NCBI GenBank assembly: GCA_030693145.1
Contig: JAUYBI010000074.1
Span: 1 to 45,969, forward strand
From: Candidatus Omnitrophota bacterium
GTDB taxonomy: Bacteria > Omnitrophota > Gorgyraeia > Gygaellales > Profunditerraquicolaceae
Length of the DNA stretch: 45,969 nt
Direction: 5' to 3'
The notes beneath the pieces are model-generated. The model saw only the letters and a list, made by a program, of their open reading frames with translations. It was not told the DNA's origin and did not search any database. Positions 25,262 to 33,269 of the stretch are shown here, one piece after another. The translations under genes and the position numbers were made by a program. Positions within the stretch are counted from its first letter, which is position 1, and every line of letters starts with the position of its first letter.

Positions 25262-27469
25262 ATGAAAAAGATAAAACCCGTAATTGTCTTATTAGCGGCA
25301 ATAATATTTTTATACCCGGCGCCAGTATCGGCAATCGCGCAATATCAGGAGATTAATACTAGCCAAGGGAAGGTTATTGTCGGTTTGGATAGAGAAAAAG
25401 CGTATCAGATGTTTGGTGCTCCTGCCTCTAAGGGTGGTGGTCTCTGGTATTATGCTGGGCCTCCAGCGTTTTTTGTTAATTTTTCTGAAAATCACCCCGA
25501 CATACTGCTCTATCCTAATTCCTGCCAGGCCACCGTGGATATTCCTTTAGAGTTTAAAGCCTTCTTGAGCCTGCCGGATTCAGCAATAACGGATATTACC
25601 AAAGAAGTGCAATTAGTATTTGATTGGCCAGAGTGTGCCAGAGTTGTGGATACGGGAGTGATTATTCCTAAGAAAGCAGGGAAATATTCGGCATTAGCGG
25701 TATACAAGGATGTTCTCAGTAACCCTCTTCATCTACAGATTAAGGAGGCCAGAGGGATTGAACAAAAAGAGAAGGAGAAGTTGTTAAGCATAGATCTCCT
25801 GCCTTATCAGCCAACTGTCCCTCTTGAAGGCATAATTAATTTTGTGGCTTTAGGAACATTTTTTGACTACGATTTAAATGAATATTCGGTAAGAGACCTA
25901 AGCCAGGAGGCAGTCTGGTTTATGCGCCAGCGGCCGAATTTGACTTGGAATAAGGAAGATAGTTACCGGCTGTATTTTCTGAAGAAGGGGCAGGTAGAGG
26001 TTTTGTCTAAATACAAAGAAACAGAAAGTTTTCTTCAGCGCGTAGAAATTAAGGACAAAGTAGATCCTGGAGTAAAAAGATTAAAACATATTCTTGTTTT
26101 GCCCGAGATGATGATTGTGTTACTTAACAGCAATCTGAACATGAGAGCTTTTGGCACTTATTACGATAACAGCGTAGTAGAATTAACCCAGGATGTAAAG
26201 TGGAAAATAAATGATCCGGAAATATTAGAGTCGAATAAAAACGGATATTTTTATGCTAAAGCTGAAGGGATTACGGAAGTAATTGCAACTAAAGATGGTG
26301 TGGAAGGCTTGTTGATCAAGGTAGCGGTGGTAAATAAAAGTGCTCATTTTATCAATGCCGGTTTAAGCGTTAATTCCAGTAAAGAAAATGCTCTTAATCG
26401 CAATACGCTGGAGGCAATCAAAGCTGATGTCGAGCAACTGAAGAAAGACTTTTTGGTAAAGAAAAAAGAACTCCGGAACATCCAGATTACACCTAAGTCA
26501 TTGGAGATAAGTTTAGGGGAAGAGGGTAAACTTTTGGCTACTGGATTCTATAATGATGGCAGCTCAAGCGATTTGACTATTCTGGGAAACTGGGGTATTT
26601 TAAATAAAGATATAGCTATTGTATCAGGTGGAAATGTCGCTTCTGTCTCTGCGGGCCAGACTAGCGCGTATGTTGAATTTCAAGGGGTACGTAGTGAATA
26701 CGCCAAAGTGGTGGTGGGAGGGGCAAGATTGGTCTCGCTTTTATTGACCCCACAGAGCCTAAGGATTCCCAGGAATGGGAAAGCTAATCTTAAGGTGCAG
26801 GGGAATTATTATGATCATTCACAGCGGGACCTCACGGGGCAAGTTAATTGGGGCATAGAAGGGCTGCAGGTTGTGAAAATAGAAAACGGAGTTCTCCGCC
26901 CCCTAAGGTTTGGCCAGTCCAAGGTCTACGCGGAATATTCCCGCCTAAAGAGTAATACTTCTAGTATTGATGTGATTTTAACTTTGGGCTGGCTGCTTTG
27001 GTTATTAGCAAAAATTATTCTTGTCTTGTTACTAGGCATTTTTTTCGCAATCTTCATATTATATTTATTTGCGCAGAATAAAAGAAGGCAACTACGATTA
27101 TTACGGGATAAGCCGCGCGAGTTTATCCTGGGCCTGCATGAGAACGCCATTCGATTAATTACTATTTTTGGCCTGCGCTATGATGCCTATACTTTTCCGC
27201 TCTTTTATGCTGAACTTGCCAAACAGAAGTTCTTGCTCAAGGATAATGTTTTTTTAAATTTTTCTATTAAGTTCGAAGAAGCTAAATATAGCCAGCATGT
27301 TTTGCAGAATAGCGACGTGGTAGCGGCGGTAGATGATTACAATAATTTTTTTGATAAATTATGTAAAAGCCAAAGCCGCCTGCGTTTCTACTCTAGATAT
27401 TGCCTAGCTTTGATACATCGCCGGCCGATTTTTATTTTTTCGCCGCTAGAAGTCAGCGCGCAAAAATGA
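25262..27469 (+). CDS. Exported multi-Ig-like (Big-2) protein with DUF4129-like cytoplasmic tail
   Basis: A 735-residue protein with a signal peptide (to about residue 24). A short BamE/SmpA-like unit follows (REKAYQMFGAPASKGGGLWY). Four or five Big-2-like domains come next; each has the pattern 'position-TP-x-LEISLGE, LLATGFYNDGSSSDLT' (also FGTYYDNSVVELTQDVKW and VQGNYYDHSQRDLTGQVNW). One membrane segment is at about 578-602. The C-terminal about 115 residues (LRYDAYTFPLFYAELAKQKF and onward) recall the DUF4129 tail of TgpA. It starts four bases after the coiled-coil gene. I infer the two proteins are a split and remodelled TgpA-like partner for this MoxR-DUF58 pair. Confidence 0.65.
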   Translation: MKKIKPVIVLLAAIIFLYPAPVSAIAQYQEINTSQGKVIVGLDREKAYQMFGAPASKGGGLWYYAGPPAFFVNFSENHPDILLYPNSCQATVDIPLEFKAFLSLPDSAITDITKEVQLVFDWPECARVVDTGVIIPKKAGKYSALAVYKDVLSNPLHLQIKEARGIEQKEKEKLLSIDLLPYQPTVPLEGIINFVALGTFFDYDLNEYSVRDLSQEAVWFMRQRPNLTWNKEDSYRLYFLKKGQVEVLSKYKETESFLQRVEIKDKVDPGVKRLKHILVLPEMMIVLLNSNLNMRAFGTYYDNSVVELTQDVKWKINDPEILESNKNGYFYAKAEGITEVIATKDGVEGLLIKVAVVNKSAHFINAGLSVNSSKENALNRNTLEAIKADVEQLKKDFLVKKKELRNIQITPKSLEISLGEEGKLLATGFYNDGSSSDLTILGNWGILNKDIAIVSGGNVASVSAGQTSAYVEFQGVRSEYAKVVVGGARLVSLLLTPQSLRIPRNGKANLKVQGNYYDHSQRDLTGQVNWGIEGLQVVKIENGVLRPLRFGQSKVYAEYSRLKSNTSSIDVILTLGWLLWLLAKIILVLLLGIFFAIFILYLFAQNKRRQLRLLRDKPREFILGLHENAIRLITIFGLRYDAYTFPLFYAELAKQKFLLKDNVFLNFSIKFEEAKYSQHVLQNSDVVAAVDDYNNFFDKLCKSQSRLRFYSRYCLALIHRRPIFIFSPLEVSAQK

Positions 27470-27495
27470 ATAATTAATTGCTAAAATCAAGATAA

Positions 27496-29055
27496 ATGAT
27501 AATAAGACAAGAGGAAATTAATAATTTAAAATATTCTGAAAAAGAAATTCAGGGATGTATTAACCTGCTTAAGGATTTAGTTGCCGATACCGAGCAGTTG
27601 GTTTTTTTAACCAGAGAGCAGAGAATTGAGTTGATTACGGTTACCGGGCAACTCTCCCGGCCGGACCGGAATGAAATAAGAAAACGTAAAAAAGACTGCC
27701 AGCGCGTTAAAAAACAAAAAATTGATCATTATCAGCGGGTTATTCGGGCCTCTACCGGTATCCGCAGTGCCCGTCAGGCAGCGGTATTTTCTGCGCCCCG
27801 GCAGATTACCGGTACAGAAGTTAATTTAGGGCTCAAGCAGCCCGAATTGATCACTCCCCGGGCTTGTTATATCTGTAAGAGTGAATTTAAGCGGTTGCAT
27901 TTTTTTTACGATGCTTTGTGCCCGCGTTGCGCGGATTTTAATTATCAAAAACGATTTCAAACCACTTCACTTGACGGCCAGATTGCTTTGATTACCGGTT
28001 CCCGTTTAAAGATCGGTTACCAGGCGGCGTTGATGCTGCTGCGCGCGGGGGCCCAGGTTATTGCCACTACGCGTTTTCCGGTAGATTCTGCTTTACGCTA
28101 TTCTAGCGAACCTGATTTTGCAAACTGGAGCCAGCGGTTACATATTTATGGGTTAGATTTGCGTCATACGCCGAGTGTGGAAATTTTCTGTAATTTTGTT
28201 AGTCAGAAGTATAAGCGTTTGGATATATTGATTAATAATGCGGCTCAGACAGTGAGGCGGCCGCCGGGATTCTACGCGCATTTGATGGAAAATGAAAATA
28301 TAAAATTCCAGGATTTGACGGAGGCAACGCGCCTGTTATTGGGATCTTTCCAGGAGTGCAAGAAAAAACTCCTGGCTATTTCCAGTAATCATTCGGGGGC
28401 CGATTTAGCGCTTCCGATCGCCTGGAACCAAAAAGCCCCGGGAGTGGGCCTTTTCGCGTCGGCAAAACTCTCTCAGGTTCCTTATGCCTATGACCATACT
28501 TTGCCGGCAGATAATGTTTTTCCCCAGGGCAAATTGGATGCGGATTCTCAACAGGTAGATTTGCGTCAAACCAACAGCTGGCGGCTTTGCCTGGGCCAAA
28601 TACCCACCGCGGAGATGATTGAGATCCAGCTGGTGAATGCGATTGCGCCTTTTGTGCTCTGCAATAAATTATCTGCCATGATGAAACGTCAAAACACCGG
28701 GCAAAAGCACATTGTGAATGTATCGGCGATGGAAGGGAAGTTTGCCCGTTATATTAAAACTGAACGCCATCCGCATACCAATATGGCTAAAGCGGCTTTG
28801 AACATGTTAACCCATACTAGCGCCAGCGATCTGGCTAAAAGCGGAATTTTTATGAATTCTGTGGATACCGGATGGGTGACGGACGAAGATCCGGCTGCTC
28901 TTTCTATGCGTAAACAAGCCAGGCACGATTTTCAGCCCCCTTTAGACATTATAGACGGGGCAGCCAGGGTGTGCGATCCGTTTTTTGACGGGATCATTAC
29001 CGGCAAGCATTGGTGCGGCAAGTTTCTAAAAGATTATTTTCCGGTTGCCTGGTAA
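27496..29055 (+). CDS. Atypical short-chain dehydrogenase/reductase with N-terminal zinc ribbon
   Basis: A 519-residue protein. Residues 1-120 are helical and charged. A four-cysteine zinc ribbon follows (CYIC at 124-127, CPRC at 142-145). The Rossmann part has TGSRLKIGY at 167-175 in place of TGxxx[11 protein letters not shown] at about 245-251, and VNVSAMEG (Ser410). The normal YxxxK is missing: Lys432 is present ([10 protein letters not shown]), but the Tyr position holds Thr428. A large insert occupies about 260-380. A reductase role without the usual tyrosine is doubtful; it may use another residue or have lost activity. It is 26 bases after the Ig-like gene. Confidence 0.75.
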   Translation: MIIRQEEINNLKYSEKEIQGCINLLKDLVADTEQLVFLTREQRIELITVTGQLSRPDRNEIRKRKKDCQRVKKQKIDHYQRVIRASTGIRSARQAAVFSAPRQITGTEVNLGLKQPELITPRACYICKSEFKRLHFFYDALCPRCADFNYQKRFQTTSLDGQIALITGSRLKIGYQAALMLLRAGAQVIATTRFPVDSALRYSSEPDFANWSQRLHIYGLDLRHTPSVEIFCNFVSQKYKRLDILINNAAQTVRRPPGFYAHLMENENIKFQDLTEATRLLLGSFQECKKKLLAISSNHSGADLALPIAWNQKAPGVGLFASAKLSQVPYAYDHTLPADNVFPQGKLDADSQQVDLRQTNSWRLCLGQIPTAEMIEIQLVNAIAPFVLCNKLSAMMKRQNTGQKHIVNVSAMEGKFARYIKTERHPHTNMAKAALNMLTHTSASDLAKSGIFMNSVDTGWVTDEDPAALSMRKQARHDFQPPLDIIDGAARVCDPFFDGIITGKHWCGKFLKDYFPVAW

Positions 29056-29093
29056 ATCTGTTTCGGAGTTATTAAAAAAAGAGTAAAATCTAA

Positions 29094-29210
29094 GACATTA
29101 TAATAAACCCTGTGGACTTTTATCAATTACAGTAGGGTGGGTTTAAACCCACCCTACTATTGTTAATAAGCCGTAGGGGAGGTTTAAACCTCCCCTACTA
29201 TTGAAAGTCA
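29094..29210. repeat. Palindromic repeat locus 5 (both core types)
   Basis: Starts GACATTATAATAAACCCTG and carries one GTAGGGTGGGTTT palindrome joined by TTAATAAGCC to one GTAGGGGAGGTTT palindrome, ending ACTATTGAAAGTC. The stretch 29056-29396 has no gene; besides this locus it contains the promoter of the next operon. Confidence 0.9.
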
Positions 29211-29278
29211 ACTGTTTATCCGCAAAAACCTTTAAAATAGGACATTCTTATTTGCTAACGCACTGATCTAAAATATCC

Positions 29279-29307
29279 TTGATATAATCGGATATTGTGT
29301 ATATAAT
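29279..29307 (+). promoter_or_regulatory. Promoter of the nitronate monooxygenase operon
   Basis: TTGATA at 29279-29284 and TATAAT at 29302-29307 with a 17-base spacer, about 90 bases upstream of the ATG at 29397. Confidence 0.65.
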
Positions 29308-29396
29308 CATAAGTCATTATTAGTCTTTATTTATTAAATATAAGAAGCGAATCTTTCCGTATCTTTTAGATCAATTTGTTATAAGAAGGAAAATTA

Positions 29397-30479
29397 ATGA
29401 ATACTGAATTTAAAGATTTATACATAGGTGATTTGAAGATCCAGCTGCCGATTATTCAGGGTGGTATGGGTGTGCGCGTATCAAATTCATCTTTGGTTTC
29501 TGCGGTATCCAATGAAGGGGCCTTAGGTGTGATTGCGGCCGTGGGCTTGGGAGAGGAAGTCGAAATTAAGGAACTGAGTTATCCGGAACGTTCTCGTGTA
29601 TCTTTTACGCAGAGTATCCGGCAGACCCGCCAGAAAACTAAAAATCCATTCGGCGTGAATATTATGTGTGTTTTGACTAACTATGAGGATCTGGTTAATG
29701 TCGCGCAGAATGAATCCGTAGATGTGATTATTTCCGGAGCGGGATTACCACTGAGGCTGCCGGTTTTAATTAAAAATACCAAAACTAAATTAATCCCGAT
29801 AGTTTCATCAGCGCGGGCAGCCAGTATTATTTGCAGCACTTGGCAAAGAAGATACAAGCGCCTTCCGGATGCTTTGATTGTGGAAGGGCCTTTGGCCGGA
29901 GGGCATTTAGGGTATAGCCTTGCCGAGCTTGAGGATAAAGAAAACTTTTCTTTAGAGAATATTCTGGCGAAAGTTGTAAGCGTTGCGCAGGGGTTTCGAA
30001 ATGGCTCAACCAAAATTCCGGTGATTGCCGCCGGCGGTATTTTTGACGGTAAAGATATTGCTAAATTTATACGCTTAGGCGCAAGCGGCGTGCAAATGGG
30101 CACGCGCTTTGTTTGTACGCATGAATGCGATGTTGCCCAGGAATATAAAGAAGCGTATCTGGCGGCTAAGCAGGAGGATATTGTCGTTATTCAGAGTCCG
30201 GTCGGGCTGCCGGGCAGAGTTATCCGTAATGAGTTTGTTAAGCGCATAATGCAGGGCGCGCGTATTGATTTTGATTGCCAGTATCGTTGTTTGTATACCT
30301 GTGATCCGAAGAAGGTAAACTATTGTATTGCCAAAGCGCTGCTGAATGCCTCTCGGGGGCAGATGGAAAAAGGTTTTGCGATGTGCGGAAGCAGTGCCTA
30401 TCGCATCCAAAAAATAATTTCGGTAAAAGAATTAATTTCTGAGTTGGTGGCCCAAGCGCGAGCTAGTTTACGTACTTGA
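29397..30479 (+). CDS. Nitronate monooxygenase family FMN protein
   Basis: A 360-residue TIM-barrel flavoprotein of the 2-nitropropane dioxygenase family. Visible signatures are LPIIQGGMGVRVSNSSLVSA, GALGVIAAVG, NPFGVNIMCV, VDVIISGAGLPL, EGPLAGGHLGY, IPVIAAGGIFDGKDIAKFI, and LGASGVQMGTRFVCTHECDV. The GGHLG loop carries the family's catalytic His. Members oxidise alkyl nitronates or act as enoyl reductases (FabK-like); which applies cannot be decided here. The Cys-rich C-terminal part (YRCLYTCDPKKVNYC) is characteristic of a subgroup of bacterial homologues. Start ATG 29397 has AAGGAAAATTA upstream. Confidence 0.85.
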   Translation: MNTEFKDLYIGDLKIQLPIIQGGMGVRVSNSSLVSAVSNEGALGVIAAVGLGEEVEIKELSYPERSRVSFTQSIRQTRQKTKNPFGVNIMCVLTNYEDLVNVAQNESVDVIISGAGLPLRLPVLIKNTKTKLIPIVSSARAASIICSTWQRRYKRLPDALIVEGPLAGGHLGYSLAELEDKENFSLENILAKVVSVAQGFRNGSTKIPVIAAGGIFDGKDIAKFIRLGASGVQMGTRFVCTHECDVAQEYKEAYLAAKQEDIVVIQSPVGLPGRVIRNEFVKRIMQGARIDFDCQYRCLYTCDPKKVNYCIAKALLNASRGQMEKGFAMCGSSAYRIQKIISVKELISELVAQARASLRT

Positions 30480-30949
30480 AGTTTAAATTTAAAAAAATCC
30501 TCGTTAAGCTTATCCGGCAGAATAACAGCCCGCGGGAGATTGCCTTAGGCGCCGGGATCGGGGCTTTTATATCTGTGCTTCCGGTTTACGGCCTGCATAC
30601 CGTTTTAGTGGTCCTGGCGGCAATTATCGTGAGGCCGGCGAATAAAATAGCTATTTTTCTAGGCACTAATCTTTCCCTTCCTCCGACCATCCCTTTTATC
30701 ACCTGGGCCGCTTACGAGATTGGCAGGTTCATCTTAAAAAAAGGCCTGCCGCTTTTAGGTTGGGGATTTTTTAAAAATTTGACTTTTCAGAAAATAACCA
30801 GTTTTTATCAGCCTTTATTTTTAGGTAGTTTGATCCTGGGCGTTGTTTGCGCCATAGTCGTTTATGGCCTTACTTTTTTTGTAGTTAAGAAGGTAAAAGA
30901 GAGAAAGAATTATGCCCGGGGAAGTAAAAATAAGGAAATTCGAAGTTAA
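30476..30949 (+). CDS. DUF2062 membrane protein
   Basis: A 157-residue membrane protein of the DUF2062 family: SPREIALGAGIGAFISVLPV, then YGLHTVLVV, ANKIAIFLGTNLSLPPTIPF and a last membrane segment near residues 120-145. The family has no settled function; members are often fused or adjacent to glycosyltransferases. Start appears to be TTG at 30476, overlapping the previous stop in TTGA, since no early ATG exists. The 3' end overlaps the GNAT gene by 38 bases. Confidence 0.78.
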   Translation: MKFKFKKILVKLIRQNNSPREIALGAGIGAFISVLPVYGLHTVLVVLAAIIVRPANKIAIFLGTNLSLPPTIPFITWAAYEIGRFILKKGLPLLGWGFFKNLTFQKITSFYQPLFLGSLILGVVCAIVVYGLTFFVVKKVKERKNYARGSKNKEIRS

Positions 30950-31559
30950 AGATAGAGCCGCGGTCAGGCAAATCGCCTATGATACCGCGTTAATGGGGAA
31001 GCCTGCCGGATTATTTTTTCAAGGCCAGGAAACGATCAGTGACGCCTTCAGCCTGTATTTTACGGATTATGAACCAGGTTCCTGTTTTGTGGCAGAAATT
31101 AACGATTCCATTGTAGGTTATCTTAGCGGTGCAAAAAAGAAGATTGCGGCCGAAGCAATATTTAACGGCCGGATTGCCCTGCCCTTATTGCTTAAGGCTT
31201 TAAAAAGCGGGATTTTTTTAAGCATAAAAAACATCCGTTTTATTTCTAGCTGCCTAATTGATCTGTTTAAGAATGGGATGCATACTCCGGATTTTAAGCA
31301 AGCCTATCCGGCTACTTTTCACCTGAATATTAAAGACGGTTTCCGGGGGCGAAAGATCGGCGTCCGGTTAATTCATGCCTATTTAGATTATCTTAAAATA
31401 GAAAAGATCCCCGGAGTGCATTTAGCCACCATGTCTGAGCAGGCGGCTAATTTCTTTTTATCTTTGGGGTTTCAGCAATTATATAAAGGAAAACGCTCTT
31501 ACTTCAGGCATATTTTGCATCGGGATGTCCCGCTTTATATTTTTGGTAAACGATTATAG
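30912..31559 (+). CDS. GNAT-family N-acetyltransferase
   Basis: A 215-residue protein with the GNAT fold: EVKIRKFEVKDRAAVRQIAY, then GSCFVAEINDSIVGYLSG, a central helical insert, and the acetyl-CoA binding loop GFRGRKIGVRLI at about 140-151 followed by VHLATMSEQAANFFLSLGFQ. The substrate is unknown. ATG 30912 lies inside the 3' end of the DUF2062 gene. Confidence 0.8.
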   Translation: MPGEVKIRKFEVKDRAAVRQIAYDTALMGKPAGLFFQGQETISDAFSLYFTDYEPGSCFVAEINDSIVGYLSGAKKKIAAEAIFNGRIALPLLLKALKSGIFLSIKNIRFISSCLIDLFKNGMHTPDFKQAYPATFHLNIKDGFRGRKIGVRLIHAYLDYLKIEKIPGVHLATMSEQAANFFLSLGFQQLYKGKRSYFRHILHRDVPLYIFGKRL

Positions 31560-31560
31560 A

Positions 31561-31613
31561 AAATAAAAGGGACCGTTTCTATTTTTAAAATAAAAGGGAC
31601 CGTTTCTATTTTT
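31561..31613 (+). repeat. 27-base tandem repeat containing GGGACCGTTTCTATTTT
   Basis: Two adjacent copies of AAATAAAAGGGACCGTTTCT plus a T-rich tail (31561-31587 and 31588-31613). The motif GGGACCGTTTCTATTTT resembles repeats that I recall beside REP-associated transposase (Y1/RAYT) genes in other bacteria. No such gene is in the window. It directly abuts palindromic locus 6. Confidence 0.8.
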
Positions 31614-31672
31614 TATTAACAATAGTAGGGTGGGTTTAAACCCACCCTACTGTAATTGATCAGAGTTTATTT
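31612..31672. repeat. Palindromic repeat locus 6
   Basis: One GTAGGGTGGGTTT palindrome with a TTAACAATA left arm and a GTAATTGATCAGAG right arm. The arms are of two different types and do not pair outside the core. It lies between the GNAT gene and pabB. Confidence 0.88.
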
Positions 31673-31678
31673 TAAATC

Positions 31679-32809
31679 ATGAAAGTTTTAACGCAATTTG
31701 AAAGAAAGCCTCTTTTATTTGCCGATCCGGAATTTATCATTTCTTGTACGGATCCGGCTTTATTTAAATCCAGTTTTGAGGAGATGGAGGCGGCGCTTAG
31801 CCAGGGCTACTATTTAGCCGGGTTTTTATCTTATGAAGCAGGATATTATTTTGAAGAAAAATTATATCAGGATAAGCAGTATGATTTTCCGCTTATTTAT
31901 TTAGGCGCGTATAAGAATGCCCGGAAGGATAGGTTTACTCAAACCTCCCCGGGCTATCGCCTGGAAAACCTGCGCTTAAATATTACTCTAGAACAATATT
32001 CTTTAAATATAAATACAATTCGTGATTATATTGCCAAAGGGGATGTCTATCAGATTACTTATTGCCTCAAGCTGCTTTTTGATTTTTACGGCGAGCCGCT
32101 AGCTCTGTATTCTCAGCTTTTAAAGGAGCAGCCAGTGCCGTATCCGGCCTATATTCAAACCGATGAATTCCAGATTCTTTCTTTGTCTCCGGAGTTATTT
32201 ATTAAGAAAAATTCTACGCATCTGGTAACTAAGCCGATGAAAGGCACCTGGCCGCGGGGAGAGAGTGTATTTTCGGATCTCATCGCGCCGCTGCGCCTTA
32301 AGTATGACCGTAAGAACAGGGCGGAAAATGTAATGATTGCCGATCTTTTAAGAAATGATTTAGGAAGGCTGGGAGCCAATATTAAGGCGCCCACGCTTTT
32401 TGAAGTAGCCAGATATAAAACTCTTTGCCAGATGACTTCTACTGTCACGGCTAAGGTTAAGGAGGATATTTCGATTTATAAGCTTTTTTCCGCGGTTTTC
32501 CCTTCCGGATCGGTTACCGGAGCTCCGAAGATCCGCGCCATGGGAATTATTAATCAGCTGGAGAAAGAGCAGCGTAAGATTTACACTGGAGCGATCGGCT
32601 TCATTACTCCGGATAAAGATATGTTTTTTAATATTCCGATTCGCACGCTTTTAATTAAAGGCTTGCCTGACCGGCAGGCAGGAAAGCCTGCAGAGATGGG
32701 GATTGGCGGGGGGATAGTTTGGGATTCGACTCCAGCCGGCGAGTGGAATGAGGGGTTGCTTAAGGCTAAGTTTCTTACAGATCTTGCAAAGATGCCTTTT
32801 AAGCTCTAA
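31679..32809 (+). CDS. pabB: Aminodeoxychorismate synthase component I (PabB)
   Basis: A 376-residue chorismate-binding enzyme that makes aminodeoxychorismate for p-aminobenzoate and folate. Family signatures include GDVYQITYCLKLLFDF, SLSPELFIKK, TKPMKGTWPRG, NRAENVMIADLLRNDLGRLG, SGSVTGAPKIRAM and KIYTGAIGFI. An unusual insert near residues 328-336 (GLPDRQAGKP) is encoded by a GC-rich palindrome and interrupts the usual run into GIGGGIVWDS. No pabA or pabC lies nearby. It is flanked on both sides by palindromic loci; the stop TAA is followed at once by locus 7. Confidence 0.9.
   Translation: MKVLTQFERKPLLFADPEFIISCTDPALFKSSFEEMEAALSQGYYLAGFLSYEAGYYFEEKLYQDKQYDFPLIYLGAYKNARKDRFTQTSPGYRLENLRLNITLEQYSLNINTIRDYIAKGDVYQITYCLKLLFDFYGEPLALYSQLLKEQPVPYPAYIQTDEFQILSLSPELFIKKNSTHLVTKPMKGTWPRGESVFSDLIAPLRLKYDRKNRAENVMIADLLRNDLGRLGANIKAPTLFEVARYKTLCQMTSTVTAKVKEDISIYKLFSAVFPSGSVTGAPKIRAMGIINQLEKEQRKIYTGAIGFITPDKDMFFNIPIRTLLIKGLPDRQAGKPAEMGIGGGIVWDSTPAGEWNEGLLKAKFLTDLAKMPFKL
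32662..32682 (+). repeat. CCTGCC/GGCAGG palindrome translated inside pabB
   Basis: CCTGACCGGCAGGCAGG and its immediate left flank form a GC-rich dyad in frame with pabB, giving the residues LPDRQAG. A related copy, CTTGATCGGCAGGCAGG, lies at 33091-33107 in the helicase leader. I recall this palindrome, and LPDRQAG-type peptides, from other uncultivated bacterial genomes. Confidence 0.65.
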
Positions 32810-32947
32810 GGACTTTTATCAATTACAGTAGGGTGGGTTTAAACCCTGATTAACAATAGTAGGGTGGGTTTAAACCTTGATTAACAATAGTAGGGTGGGT
32901 TTAAACCCACCCTACTATTGAAAGCCAACAAGGTTTGTTACACTGTC
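32810..32947. repeat. Palindromic repeat locus 7 with tandem left arms
   Basis: Three left arms in a row, the last completed by its mirror. Units of 31 bases (TGATTAACAATAGTAGGGTG then GGTTTAAACC) start at 32847 and 32878. The right terminus AAGGTTTGTTACACTGTC matches the right ends of loci 1 and 2; the left terminus is missing. The 301-base gap 32810-33110 also holds a promoter and an attenuator-like hairpin. Confidence 0.9.
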
Positions 32948-32983
32948 CTGAACTGAAAAAGATTTTAAAAAGATTTTAATTGT

Positions 32984-33011
32984 TTGACAAACCGGATTAA
33001 AGGAGTATAAT
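32984..33011 (+). promoter_or_regulatory. Strong promoter of the zinc-finger/helicase operon
   Basis: Perfect TTGACA (32984-32989) and perfect TATAAT (33006-33011) with a 16-base spacer. It is the best promoter match in the window. Confidence 0.75.
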
Positions 33012-33035
33012 GTTTTAAAGATTAGAGATTTTTAA

Positions 33036-33074
33036 GCCGCCAAGGAAATACAACTAACCTTTGTGGCTTTTTTT
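33036..33074 (+). terminator. Intrinsic terminator-like hairpin in the helicase leader
   Basis: GCCGCCAAGG (33036-33045) pairs with CCTTTGTGGC (33058-33067), with one wobble and one mismatch and a 12-base loop, followed by seven T. It lies only about 20 bases after the predicted transcription start and 37 bases before the first gene, so it looks like an attenuator. DEAD-box helicase genes are often controlled by leader RNA structure. Confidence 0.6.
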
Positions 33075-33110
33075 ATGGTTTTTTAGCCTGCTTGATCGGC
33101 AGGCAGGGAG

Positions 33111-33269
33111 GTGGCTATCAAAAAAGTAAAAACTTCACTTAAGGGCAGGAAATGCAAATTTTCGCATTGTAAACATGTTTTAAGTATTTATAACCATGAG
33201 TTATATTGCCATGTCCATCTTGGTTTATTGGCTTATGATGATAAATCTAAGGCGATGAAAGCAGCATGA
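33111..33269 (+). CDS. 52-residue zinc-finger-like protein coupled to the helicase
   Basis: A small ORF starting at GTG 33111. The middle reads RKCKFSHCKHVLSIYNHELY then CHVHL: Cys-x4-Cys and, 12 residues on, Cys-His-x-His, a plausible zinc site. The rest is Lys-rich. Its TGA overlaps the helicase ATG as ATGA (33266-33269), so translation of the two is probably coupled. The GTG lies directly behind GGCAGGGAG, which is close for a ribosome binding site. I do not recognise a named family; an RNA-binding or regulatory role with the helicase is inferred from context only. Confidence 0.6.
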   Translation: MAIKKVKTSLKGRKCKFSHCKHVLSIYNHELYCHVHLGLLAYDDKSKAMKAA

